Shown piece by piece: positions 48,365-56,444 of a stretch of DNA of 64,000 nt (the stretch's first letter is position 1; each line of letters starts with the position of its first letter). Source of the DNA: Pseudarthrobacter oxydans (GTDB lineage Bacteria; Actinomycetota; Actinomycetes; Actinomycetales; Micrococcaceae); the NCBI RefSeq assembly GCF_013314975.1, contig NZ_JABTYH010000022.1, positions 16,681-80,680 of the forward strand, in the 5' to 3' direction. A model generated the notes under the pieces. It ran no database searches. It saw nothing but the letters and a program-made list of their open reading frames with translations, and was not told the DNA's origin. The position numbers were made by a program, and so were the translations under genes.

Positions 48365-49153
48365 ATGACCCGCACTGACAGATTGACGGCAATCCTTGAC
48401 CTCCTTGCACGGACCGGCCAGGTGGAGGTCGAAGAGATTGTCAGCACCCTGAACGTGTCCCCAGCCACCGCCCGGCGCGATCTGGACAGCCTGGCCAAGC
48501 GCCGGCTCCTCACCAGGACCCGCGGCGGCGCCACCACGGGAGCCCTTGCCTACGATTTGCCCGGCCGGTACAACCGCGATGACCACGCCGAGGCCAAGGA
48601 GCAGATTGCCCACGCTGCCTCTGCGCTGATAGCGCCCGGTGCCGTGATCGGATTGTGCGGCGGGACCACCAGCACCGCGCTGGCACAGATCCTGGCCACG
48701 CGCGAGGACCTCAACGCTCCATCCAACCAGCCCACCCTCACAGTGGTCACGAACGCCATTAACATCGCTTCGCAGCTGGCGGTCCGGCCCAGCATCAAAG
48801 TCATGGTCACGGGCGGGATCCTCAATCCACGCTCCTACGAGCTGGTGGGTCCCTATACGGACATCATCATGCAGAAGGTGGTGCTGGACATCGCCTTCAT
48901 CGGCGTGAACGGCATTGATCCCGAAGTGGGGCCAACCAATACGGGTGAGGGTGAGGCCTCCGTCAATGCCCTCCTAGCCAGCAGGGCACGGGTTTCCTAC
49001 GTCCTGGCGGACTCGTCAAAGGTCGGAGTGCGTGCCTTTGCCACCATGGACGGGTACAACTTCACCCGGCTGATCACAGATTCCGGGATCTCGGCGAAGG
49101 ACAAGGCCGCCTTCGAAGCCAATGGCACGGAAGTGATCGTCGCCGCCGGCTGA
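48365..49153 (+). CDS. DeoR/GlpR-family transcriptional regulator
   Basis: The 262-residue regulator has the DeoR winged helix (VEEIVSTLNVSPATARRDL followed by LLTRTRGGA) and a sugar-phosphate-sensing DeoRC domain (IGLCGGTTSTALAQIL, VVTNAINIASQLA, DIAFIGVNGIDPEVG). ATG is preceded by GGAGG; the upstream TTG extension is less likely. No sugar kinase or transporter is next to it, so the target is unknown. Confidence 0.92.
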   Translation: MTRTDRLTAILDLLARTGQVEVEEIVSTLNVSPATARRDLDSLAKRRLLTRTRGGATTGALAYDLPGRYNRDDHAEAKEQIAHAASALIAPGAVIGLCGGTTSTALAQILATREDLNAPSNQPTLTVVTNAINIASQLAVRPSIKVMVTGGILNPRSYELVGPYTDIIMQKVVLDIAFIGVNGIDPEVGPTNTGEGEASVNALLASRARVSYVLADSSKVGVRAFATMDGYNFTRLITDSGISAKDKAAFEANGTEVIVAAG

Positions 49154-49329
49154 GCAGCTTTGGCTGGGCGGCACCGGCGGCGCGGCGCTGGCTCGTCGCC
49201 ACCGGATGGGAGGCACTGGCTGGCGTCCCGGGCCCTGCGGATCCAAGCCTGACGGATCCCTTGGAGGCAGCCGGGCAGGTACCCGCGTGACACTGGATGG
49301 GCAATCAGCCCGGATCCAGAAACTGAAGG

Positions 49330-49335
49330 CAAGAT
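49330..49335 (+). promoter_or_regulatory. -10-like hexamer for the CPBP gene
   Basis: CAAGAT is followed by six bases and ATG. GGGAG in between could also act as a weak ribosome site. Confidence 0.3.
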
Positions 49336-49341
49336 GGGAGC

Positions 49342-50121
49342 ATGCTGGTTCCCTCCCGCCGTCGCCTTCGGTTTGAAGTCTGGATTGTCCTGGGCCTGTC
49401 CCTGGGCCAGTCTGCTGTGTACTCCGTGGTTCAGCTCTTGGACAAGATGACCCGTGCACCGCTGGCGGAAGGCACCTCCACACTCAACCGCTCGCAGAGC
49501 ACCCGGGAATACTTCGACCTGACGTACCAGCTGCTGGATATCCTTTTCGCGCTGGTTCCGGTGCTGCTGGTGCTCTACTTCCTTACCGACCATCGGCAGG
49601 CCGCGACCGGCGAAGGCGGTAATACGGGGTCAGCGTTCCACAAGCTTGGCTTCAATTTTGCCCGCCCCGGCCGGGATCTGCTCCAGGGCCTGGGTTTGGC
49701 GGCGCTGATCGGCGTCCCCTCCCTGGGGCTTTACGCCGCAGGCAGGGCGCTGGGGATTACCACGGCCATCATCCCCAGCGCACTGGACGCGTACTGGTGG
49801 ACGGTGCCGGTGTTGATCCTGTCCGCGATGCGCCATGCCGTGGTGGAGGAAGTCATCGTGGTGGGATACCTGATGAACCGCTTTGGGAAGTTCGGCTGGA
49901 GCATTCCGCTGTCCATCCTGGCGAGCTCGCTGCTTCGCGGCACCTACCACCTGTACCAGGGCTTCGGTCCTTTTATCGGCAACGTGGTGATGGGGATCGT
50001 CTTCGCGTGGCTCTATACCCGAACGCGGCGGGTGATGCCGCTGGTCATTGCCCACGCGCTGCTGGATATTGTGGCCTTCGTGGGCTTCAGCCTGTTCGGC
50101 AAGGCAGTCGGGCTGGGCTGA
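49342..50121 (+). CDS. CPBP-family intramembrane metalloprotease-like protein
   Basis: The 259-residue protein has about six to seven membrane helices and a C-terminal CPBP (Abi/CAAX-protease-like) domain. Motif 1 is VVEEVIVVGYLMNRF, where the usual Arg of EExxFRG is Val. Motif 2 is LLRGTYHLYQGF with its His, and motif 3 is IAHALLDIVAF with His and Asp in place of the usual Asn. Proteolytic activity is therefore uncertain. No bacteriocin or abortive-infection genes are adjacent. Confidence 0.82.
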   Translation: MLVPSRRRLRFEVWIVLGLSLGQSAVYSVVQLLDKMTRAPLAEGTSTLNRSQSTREYFDLTYQLLDILFALVPVLLVLYFLTDHRQAATGEGGNTGSAFHKLGFNFARPGRDLLQGLGLAALIGVPSLGLYAAGRALGITTAIIPSALDAYWWTVPVLILSAMRHAVVEEVIVVGYLMNRFGKFGWSIPLSILASSLLRGTYHLYQGFGPFIGNVVMGIVFAWLYTRTRRVMPLVIAHALLDIVAFVGFSLFGKAVGLG

Positions 50122-50199
50122 ATCCTTGGGGGCGACGGCGGGGGATTGATGGGCACGACTGCGGGGCCGGTGGGCACAACGACGGGCATCAGGTGACAT

Positions 50200-50493
50200 C
50201 TAGGTCAGTACCGGTTCCACTTCCCTGAGCGGGTCCTCCGCCAAGACGGGCGGGGCAGCGTAGAAGTGCTCCCAGAGGCAGTCATCAGCCGGGATGTCGT
50301 CAGGGTCCACAAGGTTGTCGCCCGCAGGCTCCTCCGAAGGAGGTAGTAATTCCTCCGGTGGGGGTTCTGGCCACGGAAGGTCGCCAGCGAGGCAGCCACG
50401 AGCAGCGGGCACGGGCGGGCAGGGCTGCTGGCGGTGTTCTTGCCCCCTGAGACGTTCCCGGCGCTGCTCCTCTGGTTTCAGGTGCGCGGGCAT
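50200..50493 (-). pseudogene. Out-of-frame C-terminal tail of the DUF222/HNH protein
   Basis: This 97-residue frame begins PAHLKPEEQRRERLRGQE and ends with DCLWEHFYAAPPVLAEDP, an acidic, Pro-rich composition resembling the tails of Micrococcaceae DUF222/HNH proteins. It overlaps the HNH reading frame by 16 bases in the -1 frame and has no Shine-Dalgarno sequence. I infer that a one-base frameshift separated it from the HNH body; a separate small gene is the alternative. Confidence 0.45.
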
Positions 50494-51917
50494 GGCCGAA
50501 GGGCAGACTCTGGCCAGTGGGGTGGTTCCCAGTCCTGGTGTTCGCTTGTGTAGTGGCGTCCGGTGGGTGAGGTCCAGCCGGGTGGTTGGTTTTTGGTGGC
50601 TGGTGTTGGTTTCCAGCCGGTGGTGTGCCGGAGTTTGTGGTGTTTCGGGCAGGGCTGTCCGAGGTTGCTGATCCCGGTGGTCCCGCCGTGGTGCCAGGCG
50701 AGGAGGTGGTCGGCCTCGTTATCCAGAGACGGGTTGCTGCAGCCGGGGAACGGACACTGGCCGTCGCGAAGCCGGAGCCAGTTCCGCATGGCTTTGGTGA
50801 CCCGGTAGCTGCTCCTGCCGATCTCCAACGGCGCCCCGTCCCTCGGATCGACCAGGACGCGGTGAAAGGAGTCTGCTCCGTGTGCAACCAGGTCCCGTGC
50901 CATGGACGGCGGAACGGGGCCGAACCCGTCCAACACCGCCGGCTCCTCCGTGAGGCCCATCAGCGAGAACACCGGCACGGTGACCAGGACCTGGGCCCGG
51001 ATCCCCGGGGAAAGCAGGCCGGCACCAGTTCCTGCGCCGGCTCCGTCGCTGTCGCTTGCTTCCTCGCCGTTACCTGCACTGTTGTCTGCATGGAAGGTTG
51101 CACTGGTTCCGCTGGTGAGGATGGCTTCGGCGAATTTGTCGGTCCGGATTTGGGTGAGGGTGCGGGGTTCGTTGGGTCCTTGTGCGGCCCGCGCGAGGGC
51201 GTTAAGGCGGTTCCAGCCTGCCAGCGCCTGGTGCGCGGGCAAACAAGCGGAGAGCCAGGCCATGCCGTCCTGGTCCGGCCGGTATTCCACCCGCCGTTCA
51301 GCAACCCCCTTGGCATGGCGCTTTTCGATGGATTCGACGTGGTGGCGTTCACGCCAGGTGCGAGCTTTGTGCCGGAGCCGGTGCGCCGGCATTTCGCCGA
51401 TTGCTGCGGCGGTGGGCGGTTTAGGGACGGCCGGGTCGAGGAAGTGGGCTTCCAGGGCGACGACCCCGGCCGGGTCCAGGGTTGCGGCCTCGTCCACCAT
51501 GACCAGGGCGTGCTGCCAGGAGATCGTGCCGGCGTGCAGGGCCGCGAGGGTCAGGGGCAGGGTGGTGGTCAGCGCGTGGGATACGGACAGGAACGTGCTG
51601 GCGGCCCGCGGCCCGAGGGCCAGCACGCACCCGATCTCGGCGGCCACAGCCATTTCCTGTCCCTGCACCGGCATTCCGGGAGGCGCCAGGGTATGGGCGG
51701 TGCCGGCGTATCTCATGGCAGCGCGGGCCTTCAGGCCTGCAAGCCCGGCTTCGGCCTCCCTGGCGCCGGCGAGGATGTCCAGGCTCCCATCTGCCAGCCC
51801 GGCTAACGGATCGGCAGCAGAGAACGGCTCCGAACCGCACCCGTCCACCTCAGCGTTGAGCACGGCAAGGGCGGCCCTGATATCCGCAAACGCCCTCGCC
51901 ACCGCTTTCCTGCCCAT
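50478..51917 (-). CDS. DUF222/HNH endonuclease domain protein (13E12 type)
   Basis: The 479-residue frame has an N-terminal DUF222 region (SLDILAGAREAEAGLAGLKA, then ISWQHALVMVDEAATLDPAG). Near the end comes an HNH nuclease motif (RDGQCPFPGCSNPSLDNEAD, then HLLAWHHGGTTGISNL and PKHHKLRH). Such proteins are multicopy in actinobacteria, often linked to mobile DNA, with unproven function. I start at MGRKAVARAF behind GGCAGGATGG. It ends soon after the HNH motif with ESALRPCPRT, and coding character continues in another frame, so the C-terminus may be truncated by a frameshift. Confidence 0.85.
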   Translation of the reverse strand: MGRKAVARAFADIRAALAVLNAEVDGCGSEPFSAADPLAGLADGSLDILAGAREAEAGLAGLKARAAMRYAGTAHTLAPPGMPVQGQEMAVAAEIGCVLALGPRAASTFLSVSHALTTTLPLTLAALHAGTISWQHALVMVDEAATLDPAGVVALEAHFLDPAVPKPPTAAAIGEMPAHRLRHKARTWRERHHVESIEKRHAKGVAERRVEYRPDQDGMAWLSACLPAHQALAGWNRLNALARAAQGPNEPRTLTQIRTDKFAEAILTSGTSATFHADNSAGNGEEASDSDGAGAGTGAGLLSPGIRAQVLVTVPVFSLMGLTEEPAVLDGFGPVPPSMARDLVAHGADSFHRVLVDPRDGAPLEIGRSSYRVTKAMRNWLRLRDGQCPFPGCSNPSLDNEADHLLAWHHGGTTGISNLGQPCPKHHKLRHTTGWKPTPATKNQPPGWTSPTGRHYTSEHQDWEPPHWPESALRPCPRT

Positions 51918-52019
51918 AAACCCATCCTGCCAAGGGGGTCCGACAATGACGTTTGGCCTGGGGCAGCCGGGAGATAGCACAGTGGCGCTCTGCGCATTGG
52001 AACGCAGCTAGGAGACGAA

Positions 52020-52071
52020 TTCGGCCGCCATCGGCGGGTGACGCCGTTGTCACCTGCTGATGGCGGCCGAA
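52020..52071 (-). terminator. Long hairpin between the VOC and HNH genes
   Basis: A 23-bp stem (52020-52042 with 52049-52071) around six bases contains only two G-T wobbles. It lies after the VOC gene on its coding strand and upstream of the HNH gene, so it probably ends VOC transcription. No T-run follows. Confidence 0.65.
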
Positions 52072-52145
52072 GCTTTGTCGGGCAGGAGGCATTTCCTGCC
52101 CATGTTGGTGCCCGGACGTGGACGCCCGGGCAGGCGGGGGGAGCG

Positions 52146-52784
52146 TCAGATGGTGACTGCCCCGTTGGCGGTCTCGAATGTCACCGAAAGGATCCCGGGG
52201 GTTCCGTGCGGCGCCACCCACTCCACGGCTACGTCTTCCAGCGGCTTCTCCACTGGTTCACCCAGCCACTCGGTCACCCGGGCTGCCGATCCGGCAATGG
52301 TGAGGCAGCTCATCTTGACGTTGCTCTCGTAGGCGTTGGACGGGTGCAGGGAAGGGTCGCCCTCCCACTTGAGCATGTACGGGACCTGGGGGTCCGCGAT
52401 CAAGCCGAGGATGCCGATCTGCTTCCACACGAGTTCGCGGCCGTCAGGGAATTTGCGGTTGCCGTTGACTGCCGAGCGTCCCAGGCGTTCCTCGAAGGGG
52501 GCGAGGTCGTCCACTTCGACGCACCAGCCCATCCATCCGCCACCTGCGGCGGAGCGTGCCCGCACTGCCTGGCCAAAGGGGGCCTTGTCAGAAGCCGGGT
52601 GGTCCAGGACCTCAACGACCTCAAGGTACTTGTGCCCCGCAAGCGGGATGATCATATTCCGGGTTCCGAACCGCGGGTGCACTCCACCCTTCACTGCCTC
52701 AACTCCGAGGGCAGAGGAAATACGTTCGGTGGTGGCAGCCAGGCCATCGTGTTCACAGGCGTAAGAGACGTGATCCATGCGCAT
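52146..52784 (-). CDS. VOC-family (glyoxalase-like) protein
   Basis: The 212-residue protein begins MRMDHVSYACEHDGLAATTE and has two halves of beta-alpha-beta-beta-beta type with HPRFGTRNMIIPLAGHKYLE and MGWCVEVDDLAPFEERLG, matching the glyoxalase-like (VOC) fold. Its reaction is unknown. The first ATG was kept because CAAGAT lies six bases before it, indicating a leaderless mRNA. A DtxR/IdeR-like iron box lies about 37 bases upstream. Confidence 0.8.
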   Translation of the reverse strand: MRMDHVSYACEHDGLAATTERISSALGVEAVKGGVHPRFGTRNMIIPLAGHKYLEVVEVLDHPASDKAPFGQAVRARSAAGGGWMGWCVEVDDLAPFEERLGRSAVNGNRKFPDGRELVWKQIGILGLIADPQVPYMLKWEGDPSLHPSNAYESNVKMSCLTIAGSAARVTEWLGEPVEKPLEDVAVEWVAPHGTPGILSVTFETANGAVTI

Positions 52785-52790
52785 GGCAAC

Positions 52791-52796
52791 ATCTTG
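52791..52796 (-). promoter_or_regulatory. -10-like hexamer for leaderless VOC gene
   Basis: CAAGAT on the reverse strand is followed by six bases and ATG; no ribosome site is visible. Confidence 0.4.
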
Positions 52797-52820
52797 GCAC
52801 TTTGTGATCGGGCTCTCAGC

Positions 52821-52834
52821 TAAGGGTAGCCTTA
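52821..52834. promoter_or_regulatory. Candidate DtxR/IdeR iron box
   Basis: TAAGGGTAGCCTTA matches 11 of 14 positions of the core TTAGGTTAGCCTAA and is a 5-bp inverted repeat around GTAG. It sits at about -37 to -50 from the VOC start. Confidence 0.4.
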
Positions 52835-52850
52835 CTGGGATTTTTGGCGG

Positions 52851-52897
52851 CAGCCGTGCTCAACTTCCCGCCAACAACCGGCGCAAGGGCACGGCTG
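52851..52897 (-). terminator. Hairpin after the subtilisin-like protease gene
   Basis: A perfect 9-bp stem (CAGCCGTGC with GCACGGCTG) encloses a smaller CGCC/GGCG hairpin, starting four bases after the protease stop codon. No T-run follows on the coding strand. Confidence 0.5.
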
Positions 52898-52900
52898 GCA

Positions 52901-54481
52901 TCAACCCCGGATGTAGTAGCCGGAGGTGTCGGCGATGAGGTGGACGGTGCCGCTGGAGTTGTTGGTCAGGGCGATGGTTCCGTCGTTGGCGACGGGGCTG
53001 ATGACGAGGTTGGGTGTGGTGTCGCCGGGTGTGAAGTTGAGGTTTGAGGTGCCGGGGGCGGTGGTGCCGCCGGCGTGGACGGTGATGTTGCCGAAGCTGG
53101 TGGGGGAGGTGGCGGTGACGTTGATTGCGACGGCGGAGACGCCGGTTGCGGGGATGCCTCCGCGGCCGGTGACGGGTACCCGGATGGTGGCTCCGGGGGC
53201 GACGGGGCCGGTGGTGCCTCCGGTGCCGTTGCGGGTGTCGAGTTGCCGGAAGGGAGCCTGGGGTGAAAAGGCTCCTGCTGCCGGGTAGCTGGGCTCGATG
53301 TACAGAAGCCGGTTTGGCGTTCCGGTGGCGGCGCCCGTGACTTTTCCGGTGGCACCAGAGGTAACGATCTTTTCGGTAACCTGGGCCGGGGTCAGCGCAG
53401 GGTTTTTCGAGAGAAGCAGTGCGGCAGCGCCAGCCACATGGGGAGTGGCCATGGACGTTCCGCCGAGCGAGGCTGTGGCCGTCGTCGTCGTGTGCCAGGT
53501 GGAGCTGATGCCGACACCCGGCGCGTAGAGGTCCACGCATTTGCCGAAGTTGGAGAAGGAGGCCTGCCTGTCGGACGAATCGCTGGCAGCCACCGTGATG
53601 GCCGCTGAAGTGCGTGCCGGGGAAGTAAAACATGCGTCCGTAGCGGAATTGCCTGCAGCCACGATGGCAGGCATGCCGTTGGAGATGATGGACTGGACTG
53701 CTGCGTCGAGCACGCTGCTGGTGGGGCCGCCGACACTCAGGTTGACGACGGCGGGAGTGCCAGGCCGGTGTTGCCCTGCAATCCAGTCGAGCCCTGCGAT
53801 GATGTCCGAGTAGAGGCCGGAGCCATCACACGCCAAAGCCCGCACCGGAATGAGGGTGGCGGATTTGGCCACACCATGGACGGTGCCGCCGATTACTCCT
53901 GCCACGTGCGTGCCATGTCCGTTGCAGTCGCTTGATCCCAAGCCGTCAGCCTTGAATGTCCACCCCGCCGTGACACGGCCGCCGAAATCGACATGTGACG
54001 CGAGGATCCCAGTGTCCACGACGTAGACCCTGATGCCCTGGCCGGTGCCAGCAGGAGTGTAAGTGGTGGAAAGGGGAAGAGCCTGCTGGTCAATCCGGTC
54101 GAGCCCCCACGGGGCGTTGCGCTGCGTCTCGGAGACAGTGACGGCGTGGTCCGGCTCCACTGCTGCCGCCCGGCCGGAGCGGAGCAGGGCGGCAGCCTGC
54201 GCCGCGCTGGCCTCGATGGCGGCGCCCTTCACGGCCTTCGTAAATGTCCGGGTGACACCGATTCCCTGGGCGCGGAGGGCCGCCGCCTCGGCCGGGACGT
54301 CCCTTCCCGGGGCGAATTGGACAAGGTAGCGGCCGCCGTCGTTTGCCGGCGAGGCAACAGGCGCAGCGGGGGCGGCGTCCGCGGCGGGTGCCGGCCAGGA
54401 CGCTGCTGCCACCGCGCTTGAGCAGAGGGCGACGGCGGAGAGAAGGACGGCGCGACGTGCCAGGCGCAAGAACTGGGGCAA
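52901..54481 (-). CDS. Secreted S8 (subtilisin-like) serine protease with C-terminal beta domain
   Basis: The 526-residue protein has a signal peptide (VLLSAVALCSSAVAAASWPA), an inhibitor-I9-like propeptide at about 48-115 and a subtilase domain with catalytic Asp156 (VYVVDTGIL), His189 (CNGHGTHVAG) and Ser in LGGTSMATPHVAG. Residues about 405-526 form a beta-rich domain (FRQLDTRNGTGG, VAINVTAT, LNFTPGDTTPNLV, HLIADTSGYYI) that I recognise as a C-terminal module shared by other secreted Arthrobacter enzymes. It is exported, self-processed and active outside the cell. AAAGGA precedes ATG. The neighbours do not suggest a specific target. Confidence 0.94.
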   Translation of the reverse strand: MPQFLRLARRAVLLSAVALCSSAVAAASWPAPAADAAPAAPVASPANDGGRYLVQFAPGRDVPAEAAALRAQGIGVTRTFTKAVKGAAIEASAAQAAALLRSGRAAAVEPDHAVTVSETQRNAPWGLDRIDQQALPLSTTYTPAGTGQGIRVYVVDTGILASHVDFGGRVTAGWTFKADGLGSSDCNGHGTHVAGVIGGTVHGVAKSATLIPVRALACDGSGLYSDIIAGLDWIAGQHRPGTPAVVNLSVGGPTSSVLDAAVQSIISNGMPAIVAAGNSATDACFTSPARTSAAITVAASDSSDRQASFSNFGKCVDLYAPGVGISSTWHTTTTATASLGGTSMATPHVAGAAALLLSKNPALTPAQVTEKIVTSGATGKVTGAATGTPNRLLYIEPSYPAAGAFSPQAPFRQLDTRNGTGGTTGPVAPGATIRVPVTGRGGIPATGVSAVAINVTATSPTSFGNITVHAGGTTAPGTSNLNFTPGDTTPNLVISPVANDGTIALTNNSSGTVHLIADTSGYYIRG

Positions 54482-54678
54482 CGGAATGTGTTCCTTTGGT
54501 GTCTGAGGAGAACTGCCGGGTGACGATTTCCCGGCTCAAATCTAACGGAGGACCGGCGTCAAACGGCCAAACTTCGCGCAATCCTGCGCATCTCCTGTGG
54601 AACCTTGGGAAATCAACATCCGGGGCCTCTCCACCCGCCCTGCGTGAGGACAATCCCGCCCCGGACCAGGGCCGGAAG

Positions 54679-54726
54679 TCACAACCGGTCACACTCATGG
54701 CGGCGGACACCCGCTGTTCCTACACT
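54679..54726 (+). promoter_or_regulatory. Promoter of metY with TCACA direct repeats (duplicated at metX)
   Basis: TCACA occurs at 54679 and 54689, one helical turn apart, followed by TACACT (54721-54726) as a -10 box about eight bases before the riboswitch. The same block, GGAAGTCACAACC then GTCACACTC, precedes the metX riboswitch. It is a candidate site for a sulfur-metabolism regulator. Confidence 0.55.
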
Positions 54727-54733
54727 GGGCTCA

Positions 54734-54825
54734 GGTCATGAGCGCCAGCGCCAAGCCCCGGCTCGCTGGCCGGCAACCCTCCTTCCGCGGTGGGGTGCCC
54801 CGGGTGAGGACCTGGCTGTCCGGTA
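54734..54825 (+). promoter_or_regulatory. SAM-IV riboswitch upstream of metY
   Basis: The segment starts GGTCATGAGCGCCAGCG, contains the SAM-core CCGGCAACCCTCC and GGTGGGGTGCCCCGGGTGA, and ends GGACCTGG, with AGGTC and GACCT pairing as P1. Layout and sequence match the actinobacterial SAM-IV class. A hairpin at 54846-54874 just before the AAGGAG ribosome site may be part of the expression platform. Bound SAM should lower metY expression. Confidence 0.9.
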
Positions 54826-54892
54826 AACGGCCGGATGGCAAGCGCGGCCCGCGGTGCTTCGAGCATGCCGGGCCCAGTCAAAGGAGCCTTAA

Positions 54893-56218
54893 TTGTCCAA
54901 CGGATGGTCATTCGAAACCCGCCAGATCCATGCAGGACAGGAGCCGGACAGTGCCACGGGCGCCCGGGCACTCCCTATCTACCAGACCACGTCCTTCGTG
55001 TTCCCCAGCGCCGAGAGCGCCGCCAACCGCTTTGCCCTTGCTGAACTGGCACCCATCTATACCCGCATCGGCAACCCCACCCAGGAGGCCGTGGAACAGC
55101 GGATCGCCAGCCTTGAAGGCGGGCTGGGGGCACTGCTGCTGAGTTCAGGCCAGGCGGCCGAGACCTTCGCCGTCCTCAATATCGCCGAGGCGGGGGACCA
55201 TATCGTTGCCAGCCCCAGCCTGTACGGCGGGACTTACAACCTGTTCGCCCATACCCTGAAGAAGTTCGGCATTTCCGTGACCTTCGTGGCCGACCCGGAC
55301 AACCTGGAGCAGTGGCGCACAGCAGTGCAGCCCAACACCAAGCTGTTCTTCGGCGAAGTGGTGTCCAACCCCCGGCAGGACGTCCTGGACATCGAAGGCA
55401 TCTCCCAGGTGGCACACGAAGCCGGTGTGCCCCTAATCGTGGACAACACCCTGTCCACCCCGTACCTGATCCGGCCTCTGGAATGGGGAGCGGACATCGT
55501 TGTCCATTCGGCAACCAAGTACCTGGGCGGCCACGGCTCCGCGATCGCCGGCGTGATCGTGGACTCAGGCAACTTCGACTTCGGCAAGGACCCCGCAAAG
55601 TTCCCGGGCTTCAACACCCCGGACCCCACCTACAACGGGCTGGTGTACGCCAGGGACCTCGGCAAGGACGGTGCCCTGGGCGCCAACCTGTCCTACATCC
55701 TCAAGGCCCGCGTCCAGCTGCTCCGGGACCTGGGCTCCGCCGTCTCCCCGTTTAATGCATTCCTGATCGCACAGGGCCTTGAGACGTTGAGCCTGCGCGT
55801 GGAACGGCACGTTGCCAACGCCACGGAAGTGGCGCGCTGGCTGGAAGGAAGGGACGACGTCGAATCCGTCGCCTATGCGGGGCTGCCCTCCAGCCCGTGG
55901 TACGAGCGGGGCCGCAAGTATGGCCCCAAGGGCACGGGCGCGATTGTGTCCTTCAACCTCGCTGGCGGAGCCGAGGCGGGCAAGCGCTTCGTGGACGCGC
56001 TGGAGCTGCACTCGCATGTGGCGAACATCGGCGACGTCCGTTCCCTTGTCATCCACCCGGCGTCGACCACCCACAGCCAGCTGACCCCGGAGCAGCAGGC
56101 TGTTGCCGGCGTAACCCCCGGGCTGGTCCGGTTGTCCGTGGGCATCGAACACATTGATGACATCCTGGCGGACCTGGAAGCGGGCTTCCGGGCAGCGAAG
56201 GACGCTACCGGAGCCTAG
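54893..56218 (+). CDS. metY: O-acetylhomoserine (O-acetylserine) sulfhydrylase
   Basis: The 441-residue PLP enzyme makes homocysteine from O-acetylhomoserine and sulfide. The start WSFETRQIHAGQEPD, YQTTSFVF, the PLP-Lys motif VHSATKYLGGHGSAIAG and the late VRLSVGIEHIDDILADLE are typical. A TTG start is used, six bases after AAGGAG. It is preceded by a SAM-IV riboswitch and followed by metX, which makes its substrate. Confidence 0.95.
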   Translation: MSNGWSFETRQIHAGQEPDSATGARALPIYQTTSFVFPSAESAANRFALAELAPIYTRIGNPTQEAVEQRIASLEGGLGALLLSSGQAAETFAVLNIAEAGDHIVASPSLYGGTYNLFAHTLKKFGISVTFVADPDNLEQWRTAVQPNTKLFFGEVVSNPRQDVLDIEGISQVAHEAGVPLIVDNTLSTPYLIRPLEWGADIVVHSATKYLGGHGSAIAGVIVDSGNFDFGKDPAKFPGFNTPDPTYNGLVYARDLGKDGALGANLSYILKARVQLLRDLGSAVSPFNAFLIAQGLETLSLRVERHVANATEVARWLEGRDDVESVAYAGLPSSPWYERGRKYGPKGTGAIVSFNLAGGAEAGKRFVDALELHSHVANIGDVRSLVIHPASTTHSQLTPEQQAVAGVTPGLVRLSVGIEHIDDILADLEAGFRAAKDATGA

Positions 56219-56260
56219 CCGGACGCCCAGGGAAGCGACTGCGGCGGCAAGCCGGGGAAG

Positions 56261-56309
56261 TCACAACCAGTCACACTCTTGGCAGCAGGCGGGGGCTGTT
56301 TCGTACACT
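56261..56309 (+). promoter_or_regulatory. Promoter of metX with TCACA direct repeats
   Basis: TCACA at 56261 and 56271, TTGGCA (56279-56284) and TACACT (56304-56309) repeat the order seen at metY. Transcription would start at about the first base of the second riboswitch. It gives metX a promoter separate from metY. Confidence 0.55.
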
Positions 56310-56316
56310 CGAACAA

Positions 56317-56400
56317 GGTCATGAGTGCCAGTGACAGCCCCGGCTTGCTGGCCGGCAACCCTCCTTCCGCGGTGGGGTGCCCCGGGTGAAGACCTGGCCT
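56317..56400 (+). promoter_or_regulatory. SAM-IV riboswitch upstream of metX
   Basis: GGTCATGAGTGCCAGTG, the core CCGGCAACCCTCC and GGTGGGGTGCCCCGGGTGA closely repeat the metY element; AGGTC and GACCT close P1. Downstream, AGGTCTT (56435-56441), which covers part of the ribosome site, can pair with AAGACCT (56389-56395) of the P1 strand. Confidence 0.9.
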
Positions 56401-56444
56401 GCCGGTCATTCGACGGCGGGCAAGCGCGTAGAAGAGGTCTTGCC

